Positions 42,800 through 51,517 of a stretch of 64,000 nt of DNA are shown piece by piece (position 1 is the first letter of the stretch; every line of letters begins with the position of its first letter). The stretch spans positions 1,054,001 through 1,118,000 of the forward strand of contig NZ_VSRN01000001.1 of NCBI RefSeq assembly GCF_008369915.1, read 5' to 3'. Source of the stretch: Dyadobacter sp. UC 10. GTDB taxonomy: Bacteria > Bacteroidota > Bacteroidia > Cytophagales > Spirosomataceae. Made by a program: the position numbers and the translations under genes. The notes under the pieces are model-generated. The model did no database searches. It had not been told where the DNA came from and saw nothing but the letters and a program-made list of their open reading frames with translations.

Positions 42800-43556
42800 G
42801 CCAGACAATCTCTTTGAGTCCCAGACCTGTGATTTCTTCGCCGGTTGACATTCTGACAGACAGTAATCCTTGTCTCGAAACGTCGCTGACGCTACCAGTG
42901 TAAACCTTGTCTTTGTACATCAGCGGAACCGCTTCATTGAACCCATATAGGTGATCGAGGTATTCCTGTTGGAGGTTGTTTGTTAGCTTTTCGGATTTCA
43001 GGCGGTGATAAAAATGATCAAGGTAACGCCCCAGCTTTTGAAACTCATCAGCCAGCACATATTCCCGGTTTGTCTCGGTTGCAAGTGAGGTCGCATAACG
43101 ATTATCGGTATATAACTGATTGATATTTACACCAATACCCACAACTGTCGACTTCAACTGCGCTCCCTGAATTGAATTTTCAATGAGTATGCCGCAAAGT
43201 TTTTTCCCGCTGACTTGAATATCATTTGGCCATTTAATCCTGACATCAGGCATATATTCTGCTAAATAGGCGCGTATTCCCAATGCCACTGCCTGGCTAA
43301 TGACAAACTGATCTTCGACTGGTAGAAATGTCGGTGTGAGAATGATTGAAAAGGTCAGATTTTCACCTGGATTCGCGGTCCATACCGTCCCTCTCTGCCC
43401 TCTTCCTGACAGCTGATCGTCGGTTATGACAATCGTCCCCTCATCGAATAAGCCTGCATGCACTATTTCAGCCGCAATGTCGTTTGTAGAATGACAAGAT
43501 GGCAGATAGATAACTTTTTTACCAATTATTAAGCTATCCTGTATCGAGTTGTACAA
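42789..43556 (-). CDS. birA: Biotin-[acetyl-CoA-carboxylase] ligase
   Basis: This enzyme attaches biotin to the carrier protein of acetyl-CoA carboxylase through biotinyl-AMP. The 255 residues contain STNDIA, the adenylate-binding GRGQRGTVW, NLTFSIIL and KWPNDIQVSGKKLCGILIE motifs. It has no N-terminal helix-turn-helix, so unlike E. coli BirA it is catalytic only and does not repress. The C-terminal SH3-like domain (about 210-255) is present. It is divergent from rsfS with 43 bp between starts. Confidence 0.92.
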   Translation of the reverse strand: MYNSIQDSLIIGKKVIYLPSCHSTNDIAAEIVHAGLFDEGTIVITDDQLSGRGQRGTVWTANPGENLTFSIILTPTFLPVEDQFVISQAVALGIRAYLAEYMPDVRIKWPNDIQVSGKKLCGILIENSIQGAQLKSTVVGIGVNINQLYTDNRYATSLATETNREYVLADEFQKLGRYLDHFYHRLKSEKLTNNLQQEYLDHLYGFNEAVPLMYKDKVYTGSVSDVSRQGLLSVRMSTGEEITGLGLKEIVWLKN

Positions 43557-43599
43557 TTTTTTTGCTTTACTTTAGGGTTTAGAAAGGAATCCATTACGC

Positions 43600-43983
43600 A
43601 TGAAAGAACGCAAAAATAAAGAACTATCTTCAAAAGATCTCTCCGACCTGGTTGTAAAAGGAATGACAGAAAAGAAGGGCCAGGATATAGCAATTCTCGA
43701 CCTCCGCAAAGTTAAAAATTCAATAACCGATTTTTTTGTAATTTGTTCGGGTACCTCCGATACACAGATAGATGCTTTGGCCAATTCGGTTGAAGACGAA
43801 GTTTACAAAATGTCCAAAACTGAACCCTGGCAGAAGGAAGGCAAGGCAAATGGGGAATGGATCTTGATTGACTATGTGGACGTTGTAGCCCATATTTTCA
43901 ACAAGGAGCGCCGCAAGCATTATGATCTGGAAGAACTATGGGGAGATGCAGAGGTGACATACCTGGAAGATTCCATGGTATAA
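43600..43983 (+). CDS. rsfS: Ribosomal silencing factor RsfS
   Basis: The 127-residue Iojap/RsfS protein binds ribosomal protein uL14 and blocks subunit joining when nutrients are short. Recognisable segments are KGQDIAILDLRKVKNSITDFFVICSGTSDTQIDALANSVED, GEWILIDYVDVVAHIF and RRKHYDLEELWGDAE. ftsH follows 72 bp downstream on the same strand, an order common in Bacteroidota. Confidence 0.94.
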   Translation: MKERKNKELSSKDLSDLVVKGMTEKKGQDIAILDLRKVKNSITDFFVICSGTSDTQIDALANSVEDEVYKMSKTEPWQKEGKANGEWILIDYVDVVAHIFNKERRKHYDLEELWGDAEVTYLEDSMV

Positions 43984-44055
43984 AAGGCCGGCAGGTGAAC
44001 ATAAGCCAGACCGGGAATGTTGTTTAATAAATTTCCTCTTAATTAGAAACAAAGA

Positions 44056-46119
44056 ATGTCCGAAAACGATAACAAAAGAGGGCCTCTCAGTCCTAAAAGT
44101 CCTCAAAAGGGATATCAGGGCTGGATTATCGCCGCTCTTATCGCCACGATACTGGGGATAACATACCTGAACCGTACGTCAACAATTCGCGAGACCACAC
44201 AGAAGCGTTTTGAAAAGATGATGGCGGATAAGGAAGTGGAGAGAGTGACCATCGTCAATGATAAGTCTGTCGAGGTTACATTGAAACCGGAAGCACTGAA
44301 ACAGGATAAATATAAAGTTGTTGCCAAAGAAAATAATTACTTCGGAGGCGAAAGCGCCTCGCATTACCAGTTCCAGGTAACATCAGCCGAAACTTTTAAA
44401 AAGGATTTTGACAGAATTCAGGAGAAGGTGCCTGACGATGACAAAGTACCCCTAGTGGTAGATACACGCAATGACTGGACCAGTTTCCTTGGAACCTGGG
44501 GTTTTTTCATTGTGATGATACTAGTGATGTACTTTATTCTGGGCAGAATGTCCGGAGGCGTTGGGCCCGGTGGTCAGATCTTTAATATTGGCCGGTCTCG
44601 CGCTACGCTTTTCGATGCTGAGAACAAAGTGAAGATCACCTTTAACGATGTTGCAGGATTGGACGAGGCGAAAGAAGAGATCAAGGAAATCGTAGAATAT
44701 CTGCAGAGCCCTGACAAATTCAAGAAGCTGGGCGCTAAAATTCCGAAAGGTGCATTGCTTGTAGGGCCTCCGGGAACCGGTAAAACTTTGCTTGCAAAAG
44801 CGGTTGCAGGCGAAGCTGGTGTTCCATTCTTCTCATTGTCCGGTTCTGACTTTGTTGAAATGTTTGTCGGGGTCGGTGCGGCACGTGTCCGTGATCTTTT
44901 CAAGCAAGCCAAAGAAAAAGCGCCTTGTATCATTTTTATTGACGAGATCGATGCAGTAGGTCGTTCACGTGGACGTGGCGCAATGCCAGGCTCCAATGAC
45001 GAACGTGAGAATACATTGAACTCACTATTGGTTGAAATGGACGGTTTTGCCACTGACTCCGGTATTATTATCGTAGCTGCTACCAACCGACCTGACGTAC
45101 TGGACCCTGCCCTGCTACGCCCAGGCCGTTTCGACAGACAGATCTCGGTTGACAAACCAGATGTAATCGGCCGCGAAGCTATTTTCAAAGTGCATTTGAA
45201 ACCACTGAAACTGGCTACTGACGTCAATATTCAGAAATTATCTTCCCAAACTCCGGGGTTTGCCGGGGCTGAAATCGCCAACGTTTGCAACGAAGCCGCA
45301 CTGATCGCAGCCCGCCGGAATCGCGAGGAAGTTACTATGCAGGATTTCCAGGATGCGATGGACCGTGTAATCGGTGGTTTGGAAAAGAAAAACAAGCTGA
45401 TTTCACCGGAAGAAAAGCAGATAGTAGCTTATCATGAAGCTGGTCACGCAGTGGCAGGTTGGTTCCTTGAACATGCTGATCCGTTGGTGAAGGTATCGAT
45501 TGTACCCCGTGGCGTTGCTGCGTTGGGTTATGCACAGTATTTGCCTCGCGAGCAGTATCTGTATCGTACCGAGCAGCTTTTTGACGAAATGTGTATGACA
45601 CTCGGTGGTAGAGCTGCGGAAGATGTAGTTTTCGGTAAAATATCTACCGGTGCTTTAAGTGACCTAGAAAGAGTTACAAAAGTAGCTTACAGCATGGTAA
45701 CCATGTACGGTATGAATGAAAGGATCGGGAATATCTCTTTTTACGATTCCAAACAGTCTGACTATGCATTTACCAAACCATATTCCGAATCAACTTCGCA
45801 GGCTATTGACGAAGAAGTAAGAACATTGGTGGACAAGGCATACCAGTTTGTGAAAGGTCTTTTAAATGAAAAGCGTGACGCTTTGGAAGTACTTGCGAAG
45901 GAGCTTCTTGAAAAAGAAATTCTTTTCCAGAGTGATCTTGAAAAACTGATCGGCAAGCGTCCTTACGAAAAGGAAACCAGCTATCAGGCTTATATCAACC
46001 GTCGTTCTAATGAAGAGGCTGCGATTCACGAGGAAGTTGTGAAGCAGACTTTGGAAAAAGACAAGGAAAAGAAGGAAGAGGAAATGGTAGAAGCTGAAAA
46101 AGATGCTTCAAATGAGTAG
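44056..46119 (+). CDS. ftsH: ATP-dependent zinc metalloprotease FtsH
   Basis: This membrane-bound AAA+ protease degrades misassembled membrane proteins and regulators. The 687 residues show two membrane helices (about 22-38 and 147-165) around a periplasmic domain, Walker A GPPGTGKT at 237-244, Walker [10 protein letters not shown] (about 292-300), the pore-loop FVG near 270, the second region of homology ending RPGRFDR, and the zinc motif HEAGH at 460-464. The tail is highly charged (Glu/Lys). A terminator follows. Confidence 0.97.
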   Translation: MSENDNKRGPLSPKSPQKGYQGWIIAALIATILGITYLNRTSTIRETTQKRFEKMMADKEVERVTIVNDKSVEVTLKPEALKQDKYKVVAKENNYFGGESASHYQFQVTSAETFKKDFDRIQEKVPDDDKVPLVVDTRNDWTSFLGTWGFFIVMILVMYFILGRMSGGVGPGGQIFNIGRSRATLFDAENKVKITFNDVAGLDEAKEEIKEIVEYLQSPDKFKKLGAKIPKGALLVGPPGTGKTLLAKAVAGEAGVPFFSLSGSDFVEMFVGVGAARVRDLFKQAKEKAPCIIFIDEIDAVGRSRGRGAMPGSNDERENTLNSLLVEMDGFATDSGIIIVAATNRPDVLDPALLRPGRFDRQISVDKPDVIGREAIFKVHLKPLKLATDVNIQKLSSQTPGFAGAEIANVCNEAALIAARRNREEVTMQDFQDAMDRVIGGLEKKNKLISPEEKQIVAYHEAGHAVAGWFLEHADPLVKVSIVPRGVAALGYAQYLPREQYLYRTEQLFDEMCMTLGGRAAEDVVFGKISTGALSDLERVTKVAYSMVTMYGMNERIGNISFYDSKQSDYAFTKPYSESTSQAIDEEVRTLVDKAYQFVKGLLNEKRDALEVLAKELLEKEILFQSDLEKLIGKRPYEKETSYQAYINRRSNEEAAIHEEVVKQTLEKDKEKKEEEMVEAEKDASNE

Positions 46120-46145
46120 AATTTGAAATAAAAAACATAAAATAG

Positions 46146-46175
46146 TAGCCGGGCCGCAAACCCGGCTATTTTTTT
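46146..46175 (+). terminator. Terminator after ftsH
   Basis: TAGCCGGG pairs with CCCGGCTA around a 7-base loop, followed by seven T residues. Confidence 0.88.
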
Positions 46176-46209
46176 GGACAGTCCTGGCAATACATAAAAC
46201 TTTAAGATC

Positions 46210-47157
46210 ATGCCTTTTGAAATTTTCAAGCAGCTATTTGGTGACCTCGAAGAATACGTTATTCAACAGAGTGAAACCGGTAACAGATGTGTTGTGGTAC
46301 CTCAGCTCGGAGCCATCGTGAGACAGCTTTCGCTACGGAAAAATCTGACACTATTTTCTGTTTTGAAAACTCCCCCGACGCCGGAAAAACTAAAGGAAGA
46401 TTCGAAAAGCGCCAGCGAGCTGCTATTTCCTTTCGCCAGCCGGATTCCACAGGGTAAGTATAAGTTTCTCGGAAAGCCTTACCAACTGGAAAAGAATGAA
46501 ACCGGAAACCAAAATGCTATTCACGGACTGGTGAGAAAACGTCAGTTTCATTTAGAAGAACAAGCCGTACATATCGATCATGCATCCCTTACCTTCTCCT
46601 ATCTGCTTGACTCACCCGACGGCTACCCATTTACAGTGAAGTTCCTGGTGAAATATTCGCTGCATGCGGACGGCAGGTTTGTGGTAGACTATGAAGCGCT
46701 AAATCAGGGAAATGACCCGTGCCCGGTCATGTTCGGATGGCACCCTTACTTTGTACTGGGTAACGAAGATGCAGATGCGTGGAAGATCAATATACCTTCC
46801 GATACTGTGGTGACCTTCGATGATAATCAGATTCCTACGGGTGTAGCAAACTTGCAAATTGGCAAACCTGCCCTTCTCAACAACAGAGAATTTGATAATT
46901 GCTTTGTCGTGAAGAGTGACGAACCTTCTGCCACTACGGAACTGATTTCTGACAATCAGCATATTACATTGAAAATCACCCAGGAAACGGGCGAGGGCAA
47001 ATTCAATCATCTGGTTATTTACACTCCCCCTGCCAGAGATTGTGTTGCCATTGAGCCTCTGACGGCCAACGTAGACAGCTTTAACTCAGGAGACGGACTT
47101 AATATTTTAGCTCCCGGGAATAAGATCGAAGGCAAGATCACTTTGAAACTGGACTAG
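46210..47157 (+). CDS. Aldose 1-epimerase family protein
   Basis: The 315-residue galactose-mutarotase-like protein has a beta-sandwich with the substrate-binding His residues in NAIHGLVRKRQFH (about 102-114) and FGWHPYFVLG (about 176-185), and a C-terminal acidic residue in CVAIEPLTANVDSFNSG as the likely base. It interconverts sugar anomers; the physiological sugar is unknown. Its 3' end overlaps the convergent nucleotidyltransferase gene by 20 bp. Confidence 0.88.
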   Translation: MPFEIFKQLFGDLEEYVIQQSETGNRCVVVPQLGAIVRQLSLRKNLTLFSVLKTPPTPEKLKEDSKSASELLFPFASRIPQGKYKFLGKPYQLEKNETGNQNAIHGLVRKRQFHLEEQAVHIDHASLTFSYLLDSPDGYPFTVKFLVKYSLHADGRFVVDYEALNQGNDPCPVMFGWHPYFVLGNEDADAWKINIPSDTVVTFDDNQIPTGVANLQIGKPALLNNREFDNCFVVKSDEPSATTELISDNQHITLKITQETGEGKFNHLVIYTPPARDCVAIEPLTANVDSFNSGDGLNILAPGNKIEGKITLKLD

Positions 47158-48277
47158 CTTTACCCCGATACCAGACCCACTTGTTCCAAAGGAGCCGCCA
47201 GTGGGTCATGTATTCGATATGCGCACCAAGTATAGCCGACTTCGTTTTCAGATTGTCGCGATACTGCAAATTATAGGACAGGATCCGTAACGACTTTGTT
47301 TTTACGGATGCCCGTTCATCTTCCCAATGCATTAAGATGTCCGACAAAAACGGCTCTGACGGATATTTTTTAGACTGCGAAGGATCTGCCCATTTTGTAT
47401 AATCCTGTCCTGTAAATACAGATGCTACTCCAAGCGATTCCATCACTATATTATAAAAACCTTTACTCCTGGCGGTACTGGTAATATATCCCCAGTCCAG
47501 GGAATCGGCTGAGAGCCTCAGAAGCCTGATGAAGTCCGCCATGTATTTTAGTTTGTCCCATTGCTCCACTCCGGCGTGATGTACCAGCATCATCAGGAAC
47601 TGGTTTTCCATTTTTGGAATCCGCATCGGCGTCCCCATGATCTCGTACTCGATCATCCCGTCGCACAGTTCTTCCCAGGTGAAATTGAAAAGATAGCGCG
47701 GATAACTGCAATTCCATTGAATTTCAAGAGATTGCAATGTATTTTCTTCAACGGGTGTCAGCGGAAGCTGGTAGTCTGTGTTGAGGTATGCATTAGATGT
47801 GTCCTTTTCATTCAACAGATAATGACGGTAACTATCCGGTTCGAAACCGTTTTTCGCAAATACTTCCAGGCTTCCTTTGATATCATCTTTTGCTACAAAA
47901 AAATCAATGTCCCCGAATTCCCGCAGGTGCGGCTTTTCATATAACATCCACGCCCACAATGCACCTTTCATTAAGAATGCAGAAATGCCATTGTCGGCCA
48001 GCTGATTATACAAATGCACTGATATACCAGAAAACGCCATATTCGTCACAGCCTGACCTACGCTGAATTCCTTCAAGTCTGCGACCACTGCGCTAGCCTG
48101 GTTACCCGTTCCCGGGTCGGGCAAATTCTCTAAAAGCAGGGGCCTGACTTGATTCCATTTGGCTTGCTTCCGCAATTTTTTCCAGCTCACCTTACCCTTT
48201 GATACCGGAAATGGCAACATACAGGCATCACCCAGCGATGCCTTGATCAGTATACTCATTTCGGGACTTAGCTTCAT
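47138..48277 (-). CDS. Nucleotidyltransferase family protein (NTP_transf_5-like), RiPP-associated
   Basis: The 379-residue protein is of the PF14907-like nucleotidyltransferase group. The active-site region reads FLMKGALWAWMLYEKPHLREFGDIDFFV (about 117-146), with the two acidic metal ligands in GDIDFF. Members lie in lasso-peptide clusters, where one (PsmN of pseudomycoidin) modifies the phosphate placed by the partner kinase. The start overlaps the stop of the kinase-like gene by 4 bp, so the two are coupled. It is the last gene of the PqqD-B2-kinase-nucleotidyltransferase row. The substrate is unknown here. Confidence 0.83.
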   Translation of the reverse strand: MKLSPEMSILIKASLGDACMLPFPVSKGKVSWKKLRKQAKWNQVRPLLLENLPDPGTGNQASAVVADLKEFSVGQAVTNMAFSGISVHLYNQLADNGISAFLMKGALWAWMLYEKPHLREFGDIDFFVAKDDIKGSLEVFAKNGFEPDSYRHYLLNEKDTSNAYLNTDYQLPLTPVEENTLQSLEIQWNCSYPRYLFNFTWEELCDGMIEYEIMGTPMRIPKMENQFLMMLVHHAGVEQWDKLKYMADFIRLLRLSADSLDWGYITSTARSKGFYNIVMESLGVASVFTGQDYTKWADPSQSKKYPSEPFLSDILMHWEDERASVKTKSLRILSYNLQYRDNLKTKSAILGAHIEYMTHWRLLWNKWVWYRGKASPVSK

Positions 48278-49188
48278 TGTTTGCTGATCGATAGTTCGAG
48301 ACTTTCCTCAACCCATTTTTCCAGATTCTCAAAACCTTCGGGTCGCCTCATTTTTAACACTTCTGCGTGTTTGGCACATTGAATAGTCTGGATAAAATGC
48401 CGCTGCAAATATTCTGCAGAAAGCAATGCAACTGGTAACGGAAAGTGCTTTATCAATTCCGGTGGAATTTCACTGATTCCGGGACGTGAAAGCGCAGCCC
48501 TGTTTTTTGCTTTGTGTAGAAAAATAAGCCTGCCTAATGCAACCGGCTGGTCTTCAAAAGTTGCTTTGGGAAGATATGCATATTTATCAATCCCCTCACT
48601 GACCGGATGCAGGTCCTCCGCTTTATATCCAAGTCCTTCCACGGTTTTGTTCCAAATTTTGAGCTGGGGGTAGGCCGGAACAACATTCACCATGTTGTCC
48701 CCGCCAATTTGGATCGCTGTAAGGTCGTCACTCAACAGTCGGCAGCCTGCTTTGATAAACGCAGCCGCGGTGCTGGATTTTCCGGCCCCCGGTGAGCCCA
48801 TGAAGCACCAGGCTTCAGAACCGACCAGCACAGAACTGGAATGCAGCAAAAACATACCTCTCTGAAACAGGATCAACCCCAGTGCCTCACTGACAGTAAA
48901 GAGGCTGGTAAGATTGGTATCATTTGTAAAAGCATCCACAATCAGCAAACTGCCACTCTGAGCTCGAAACGATGCGATACTGTCCCAGAAAAGAAACAAA
49001 TTATCTTCACTCTGCCCGAAAGCAGCGCGGGTGTCACGGCGATAAATATGGGTCTTACTCAGCTTGGGAAGTTGTATTTTGCCCGCTTTAATATGCAGGT
49101 CAACCGAAGCATGCTGATCTCCGGTATTCAGCTCAGGAAGGACAATTTCGGATAGGATATTCAGCCCGAAGGCCTTATAATAATGCAT
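48274..49188 (-). CDS. HPr kinase/phosphorylase-like protein, RiPP-associated
   Basis: The 304-residue protein contains the HPr-kinase-type P-loop region LHSSSVLVGSEAWCFMGSPGAGKSSTAAAF, with Walker A GSPGAGKSS and the following LLSDDLTAI acidic pair that binds metal. It lacks the N-terminal domain of true HprK. Homologs in lasso-peptide clusters (PadeK, ThcoK) phosphorylate the C-terminal Ser of the precursor. The frame runs four codons further to a TTG, but the ATG MHYYKAFG is preferred. It lies 17 bp after the B2 protease gene and overlaps the nucleotidyltransferase gene. Confidence 0.85.
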   Translation of the reverse strand: MHYYKAFGLNILSEIVLPELNTGDQHASVDLHIKAGKIQLPKLSKTHIYRRDTRAAFGQSEDNLFLFWDSIASFRAQSGSLLIVDAFTNDTNLTSLFTVSEALGLILFQRGMFLLHSSSVLVGSEAWCFMGSPGAGKSSTAAAFIKAGCRLLSDDLTAIQIGGDNMVNVVPAYPQLKIWNKTVEGLGYKAEDLHPVSEGIDKYAYLPKATFEDQPVALGRLIFLHKAKNRAALSRPGISEIPPELIKHFPLPVALLSAEYLQRHFIQTIQCAKHAEVLKMRRPEGFENLEKWVEESLELSISKQ

Positions 49189-49205
49189 GTATGTAATCAA
49201 TTAGA

Positions 49206-49646
49206 TCATTCCCAAACCCATAGACGCTTGTAAGAAATAGTGTTGGGCCAGTGACCAATGATGATAGTGCCATTCCGCTCGACCCAGGCGTGCGCTTCAA
49301 ATGCCTTGTTCGGATTAATTTCAATGCCTATTTCTAGTGTCAGAGCAGCCAGCTTCCGCAGTAAGTACTTGGTTGCCAATGCCCTTGGAAGACATAACAG
49401 TTCAAAAGGAAGTAAATTCGCTGCGGTATCCACTGCCCAGACGGCCTGATCAATTTCAGCTTTAGACATTTCCTTATTTGCATTGCTTTGGGTGAGCCAG
49501 TGAAACACCTTTCGGAACATTGAAAAAGGCAATACCGCAAGCCCCACCCTGATCAGCAGCAGACTTACGGCCGCCGTCACAAAAGTCAGCTTGCCCGGGC
49601 CGGGCAACTTCCTCCAAGTACCGATAAACCTGCTAAGTTTTTGCAC
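49206..49646 (-). CDS. Lasso-peptide biosynthesis B2-type leader protease
   Basis: The 146-residue transglutaminase-like cysteine protease is of the lasso B2 family, which cuts the leader from RiPP precursors. The catalytic Cys lies in CLPRALATKYLLRKL (about 97-111) and the His in FEAHAWVERNG (about 129-139). An N-terminal membrane segment (about 18-38) is typical. The start codon is GTG, 2 bp after the PqqD-like gene stop, so translation is coupled. No precursor peptide gene is found nearby. Confidence 0.9.
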   Translation of the reverse strand: MQKLSRFIGTWRKLPGPGKLTFVTAAVSLLLIRVGLAVLPFSMFRKVFHWLTQSNANKEMSKAEIDQAVWAVDTAANLLPFELLCLPRALATKYLLRKLAALTLEIGIEINPNKAFEAHAWVERNGTIIIGHWPNTISYKRLWVWE

Positions 49647-49648
49647 GT

Positions 49649-49915
49649 TTATTTGACTATTTCCACCAATTTTTCAGCAATAAGATCTTTCAGCAAAACA
49701 TCCAGATCGGCCTTACAGGTTTCCCTATTCACATCGTACTCATTCTCAACCACATCACAAAGTGAATCCATTGACTGCGGGCCTTTTTCAAGCATATCCC
49801 AAATCAGTACACCTACTTCATCCAGGCCATAGTAGGCTCCTTTTCTGTGATTCAGGATAACGGTTTCACCCGCTACCTTGGAAGAGATCTGATCTGAGGT
49901 TAACTGATATTTCAT
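49649..49915 (-). CDS. PqqD-like RiPP recognition element (lasso B1-type)
   Basis: The 88-residue protein has the PqqD fold: VILNHRKGAYYGLDEVGVLIWDMLE (about 19-43) followed by two helices, the last containing DLDVLLKDLIAEKLVEI. Such RRE proteins bind leader peptides and deliver them to the B2 protease and other enzymes. It is the first gene of the quartet, with a good promoter 36 bp upstream whose -33 box lies in the 3' end of the aldehyde dehydrogenase gene. The leader peptide it would bind is not found in the window. Confidence 0.9.
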   Translation of the reverse strand: MKYQLTSDQISSKVAGETVILNHRKGAYYGLDEVGVLIWDMLEKGPQSMDSLCDVVENEYDVNRETCKADLDVLLKDLIAEKLVEIVK

Positions 49916-49950
49916 TTAGAGAAGCTTAGACTTATATTATGCCGCTTCTA

Positions 49951-49983
49951 CAAAGTTAAAAATTTTACTCAGTCAACCTCAAA
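49951..49983 (-). promoter_or_regulatory. Promoter for the PqqD-B2-kinase-nucleotidyltransferase operon
   Basis: On the minus strand TTTG, 21 bases, then TAACTTTG: both boxes match the Bacteroidota consensus exactly at normal spacing. Transcription would start about 30 bases before the PqqD-like ATG, separating this operon from the lysine-degradation genes. Confidence 0.7.
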
Positions 49984-51507
49984 CTTTATTCCCTGGGCCA
50001 ATGGCAATGTATTTCCAAAATTAATGGTATTGGTCTGTCGCCTCATATAAGCTTTCCAGGCGTCTGAACCAGATTCTCTTCCCCCGCCCGTTTCTTTTTC
50101 CCCGCCAAAAGCACCTCCGATCTCCGCTCCTGACGTACCGATGTTGACATTGGCAATGCCACAGTCTGAGCCGCCCTGTGACAGAAACTGCTCGGACTCC
50201 CTGATATTCAGCGTAAAAATCGCGGAAGAAAGCCCTTGTGGCACATCGTTCTGAATGTCTATTGCTTCATCCAGCGTAATGTATTTGATGAGATACAAAA
50301 TAGGAGCAAAAGTCTCCTGTTGCACGATCTCAAAATGATTTGCAACTTCTGCAATGCATGGCACGACATAGCATCCGGACGAAAAGTCGTTCCCCCCCAG
50401 AAGCTGCGGTTCTACGAGAAATGCGCCACCGGCTTCTTTCACTTTTTGAACGGTTTTTTCATAAGCTTTAACAGCTTCAACATCAATAAGTGGTCCGACA
50501 TGTATCTCGGGATCCAGCGGGTTACCTATTTTCAATTGTGAATACGCCTGAATCAACCGCTTTTTGACGTCTTCATAAATATCTTCGTGAACAATGATCC
50601 TGCGTGTGGAAGTGCAACGCTGGCCGGCAGTACCCACCGCGCCGAAAACAATCCCGGGAATTGCAATATTCAGGTCAGCGTGTTGCGTAACGATAATCGC
50701 ATTGTTTCCGCCTAATTCAAGCAAACTTCGGCCAAGCCGCCTGGCCACAACTTCACCCACAGCCCTGCCCATGCGGGTGCTGCCTGTTGCCGAGATCAGG
50801 GCAATACGCGAATCGGCAGCCAGCCACTCCCCTGCTTCTCTCCCGCCAGTCACAACACAGGAAACTCCTTCCGGAACCTGGTTATTCCCGAGTACGGTTT
50901 TGATAATATGCTGGCAGGCCAGGGCAGTGAGCGGCGTTTTTTCCGAAGGCTTCCAGATACATACATCCCCGCAAACCCAGGAGAGCATCGCATTCCACGA
51001 CCAGACAGCCACGGGAAAATTAAATGCAGAGATGATCCCAACGATACCCAGCGGATGCCATTGCTCGTACATCCGGTGTTGCGGACGTTCGCTGTGCATA
51101 GTCAAGCCGTATAACTGCCGGGACAAGCCGACTGCAAAATCGGCGATATCGATCATTTCCTGGACCTCCCCTAGCCCCTCTGCCAGGCTTTTCCCCATTT
51201 CATAACTTACCAATGTACCGAGCTCTTCCTTGTATTTGCGAAGCTCTTCACCTATTTGACGAACAACTTCGCCCCTTTTCGGAGCCGGGACCTGGCGCCA
51301 ATGCCTGAATGCCTCACCAGCTTTTTTTACAACTATATCGTAGTCGCTGTACTCAGCCTGGCTTGCGCCTCCTATCTTTCGTCCGTCTACCGGAGAGTAG
51401 GACTCTATCACGTCACCGTCACCAACCCAGCTTTTCTGGCCGGTACTGAGTCCGTTATTAAGGTCCTGGATTCCCAGCTTACTTAAAACAATCTTTATAT
51501 CCGTCAT
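49969..51507 (-). CDS. Aldehyde dehydrogenase, aminoadipate-semialdehyde (ALDH7) type
   Basis: The 512-residue NAD-dependent dehydrogenase has AFNFPVAVWSWNAMLSWVCGDVCIWKPSEKTPL (coenzyme region), LLELGGNN with the general-base Glu, and AVGTAGQRCTSTRR with the catalytic Cys. The N-terminal and central sequences resemble ALDH7/antiquitin, which oxidises alpha-aminoadipic semialdehyde (piperideine-6-carboxylate) in lysine breakdown. The adjacent saccharopine dehydrogenase, which makes that substrate, supports this. The frame extends 14 codons to a TTG inside the neighbour, but the ATG 10 bp after the neighbour's stop is chosen. Confidence 0.9.
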   Translation of the reverse strand: MTDIKIVLSKLGIQDLNNGLSTGQKSWVGDGDVIESYSPVDGRKIGGASQAEYSDYDIVVKKAGEAFRHWRQVPAPKRGEVVRQIGEELRKYKEELGTLVSYEMGKSLAEGLGEVQEMIDIADFAVGLSRQLYGLTMHSERPQHRMYEQWHPLGIVGIISAFNFPVAVWSWNAMLSWVCGDVCIWKPSEKTPLTALACQHIIKTVLGNNQVPEGVSCVVTGGREAGEWLAADSRIALISATGSTRMGRAVGEVVARRLGRSLLELGGNNAIIVTQHADLNIAIPGIVFGAVGTAGQRCTSTRRIIVHEDIYEDVKKRLIQAYSQLKIGNPLDPEIHVGPLIDVEAVKAYEKTVQKVKEAGGAFLVEPQLLGGNDFSSGCYVVPCIAEVANHFEIVQQETFAPILYLIKYITLDEAIDIQNDVPQGLSSAIFTLNIRESEQFLSQGGSDCGIANVNIGTSGAEIGGAFGGEKETGGGRESGSDAWKAYMRRQTNTINFGNTLPLAQGIKFEVD

Positions 51508-51517
51508 GCTAACAGAA

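Noticed and set aside
49916..49968. Possible precursor peptide gene upstream of the PqqD-like gene
   Set aside because: Only 53 bp are free, filled by the promoter and a short leader; no ORF with a leader-core pattern fits.
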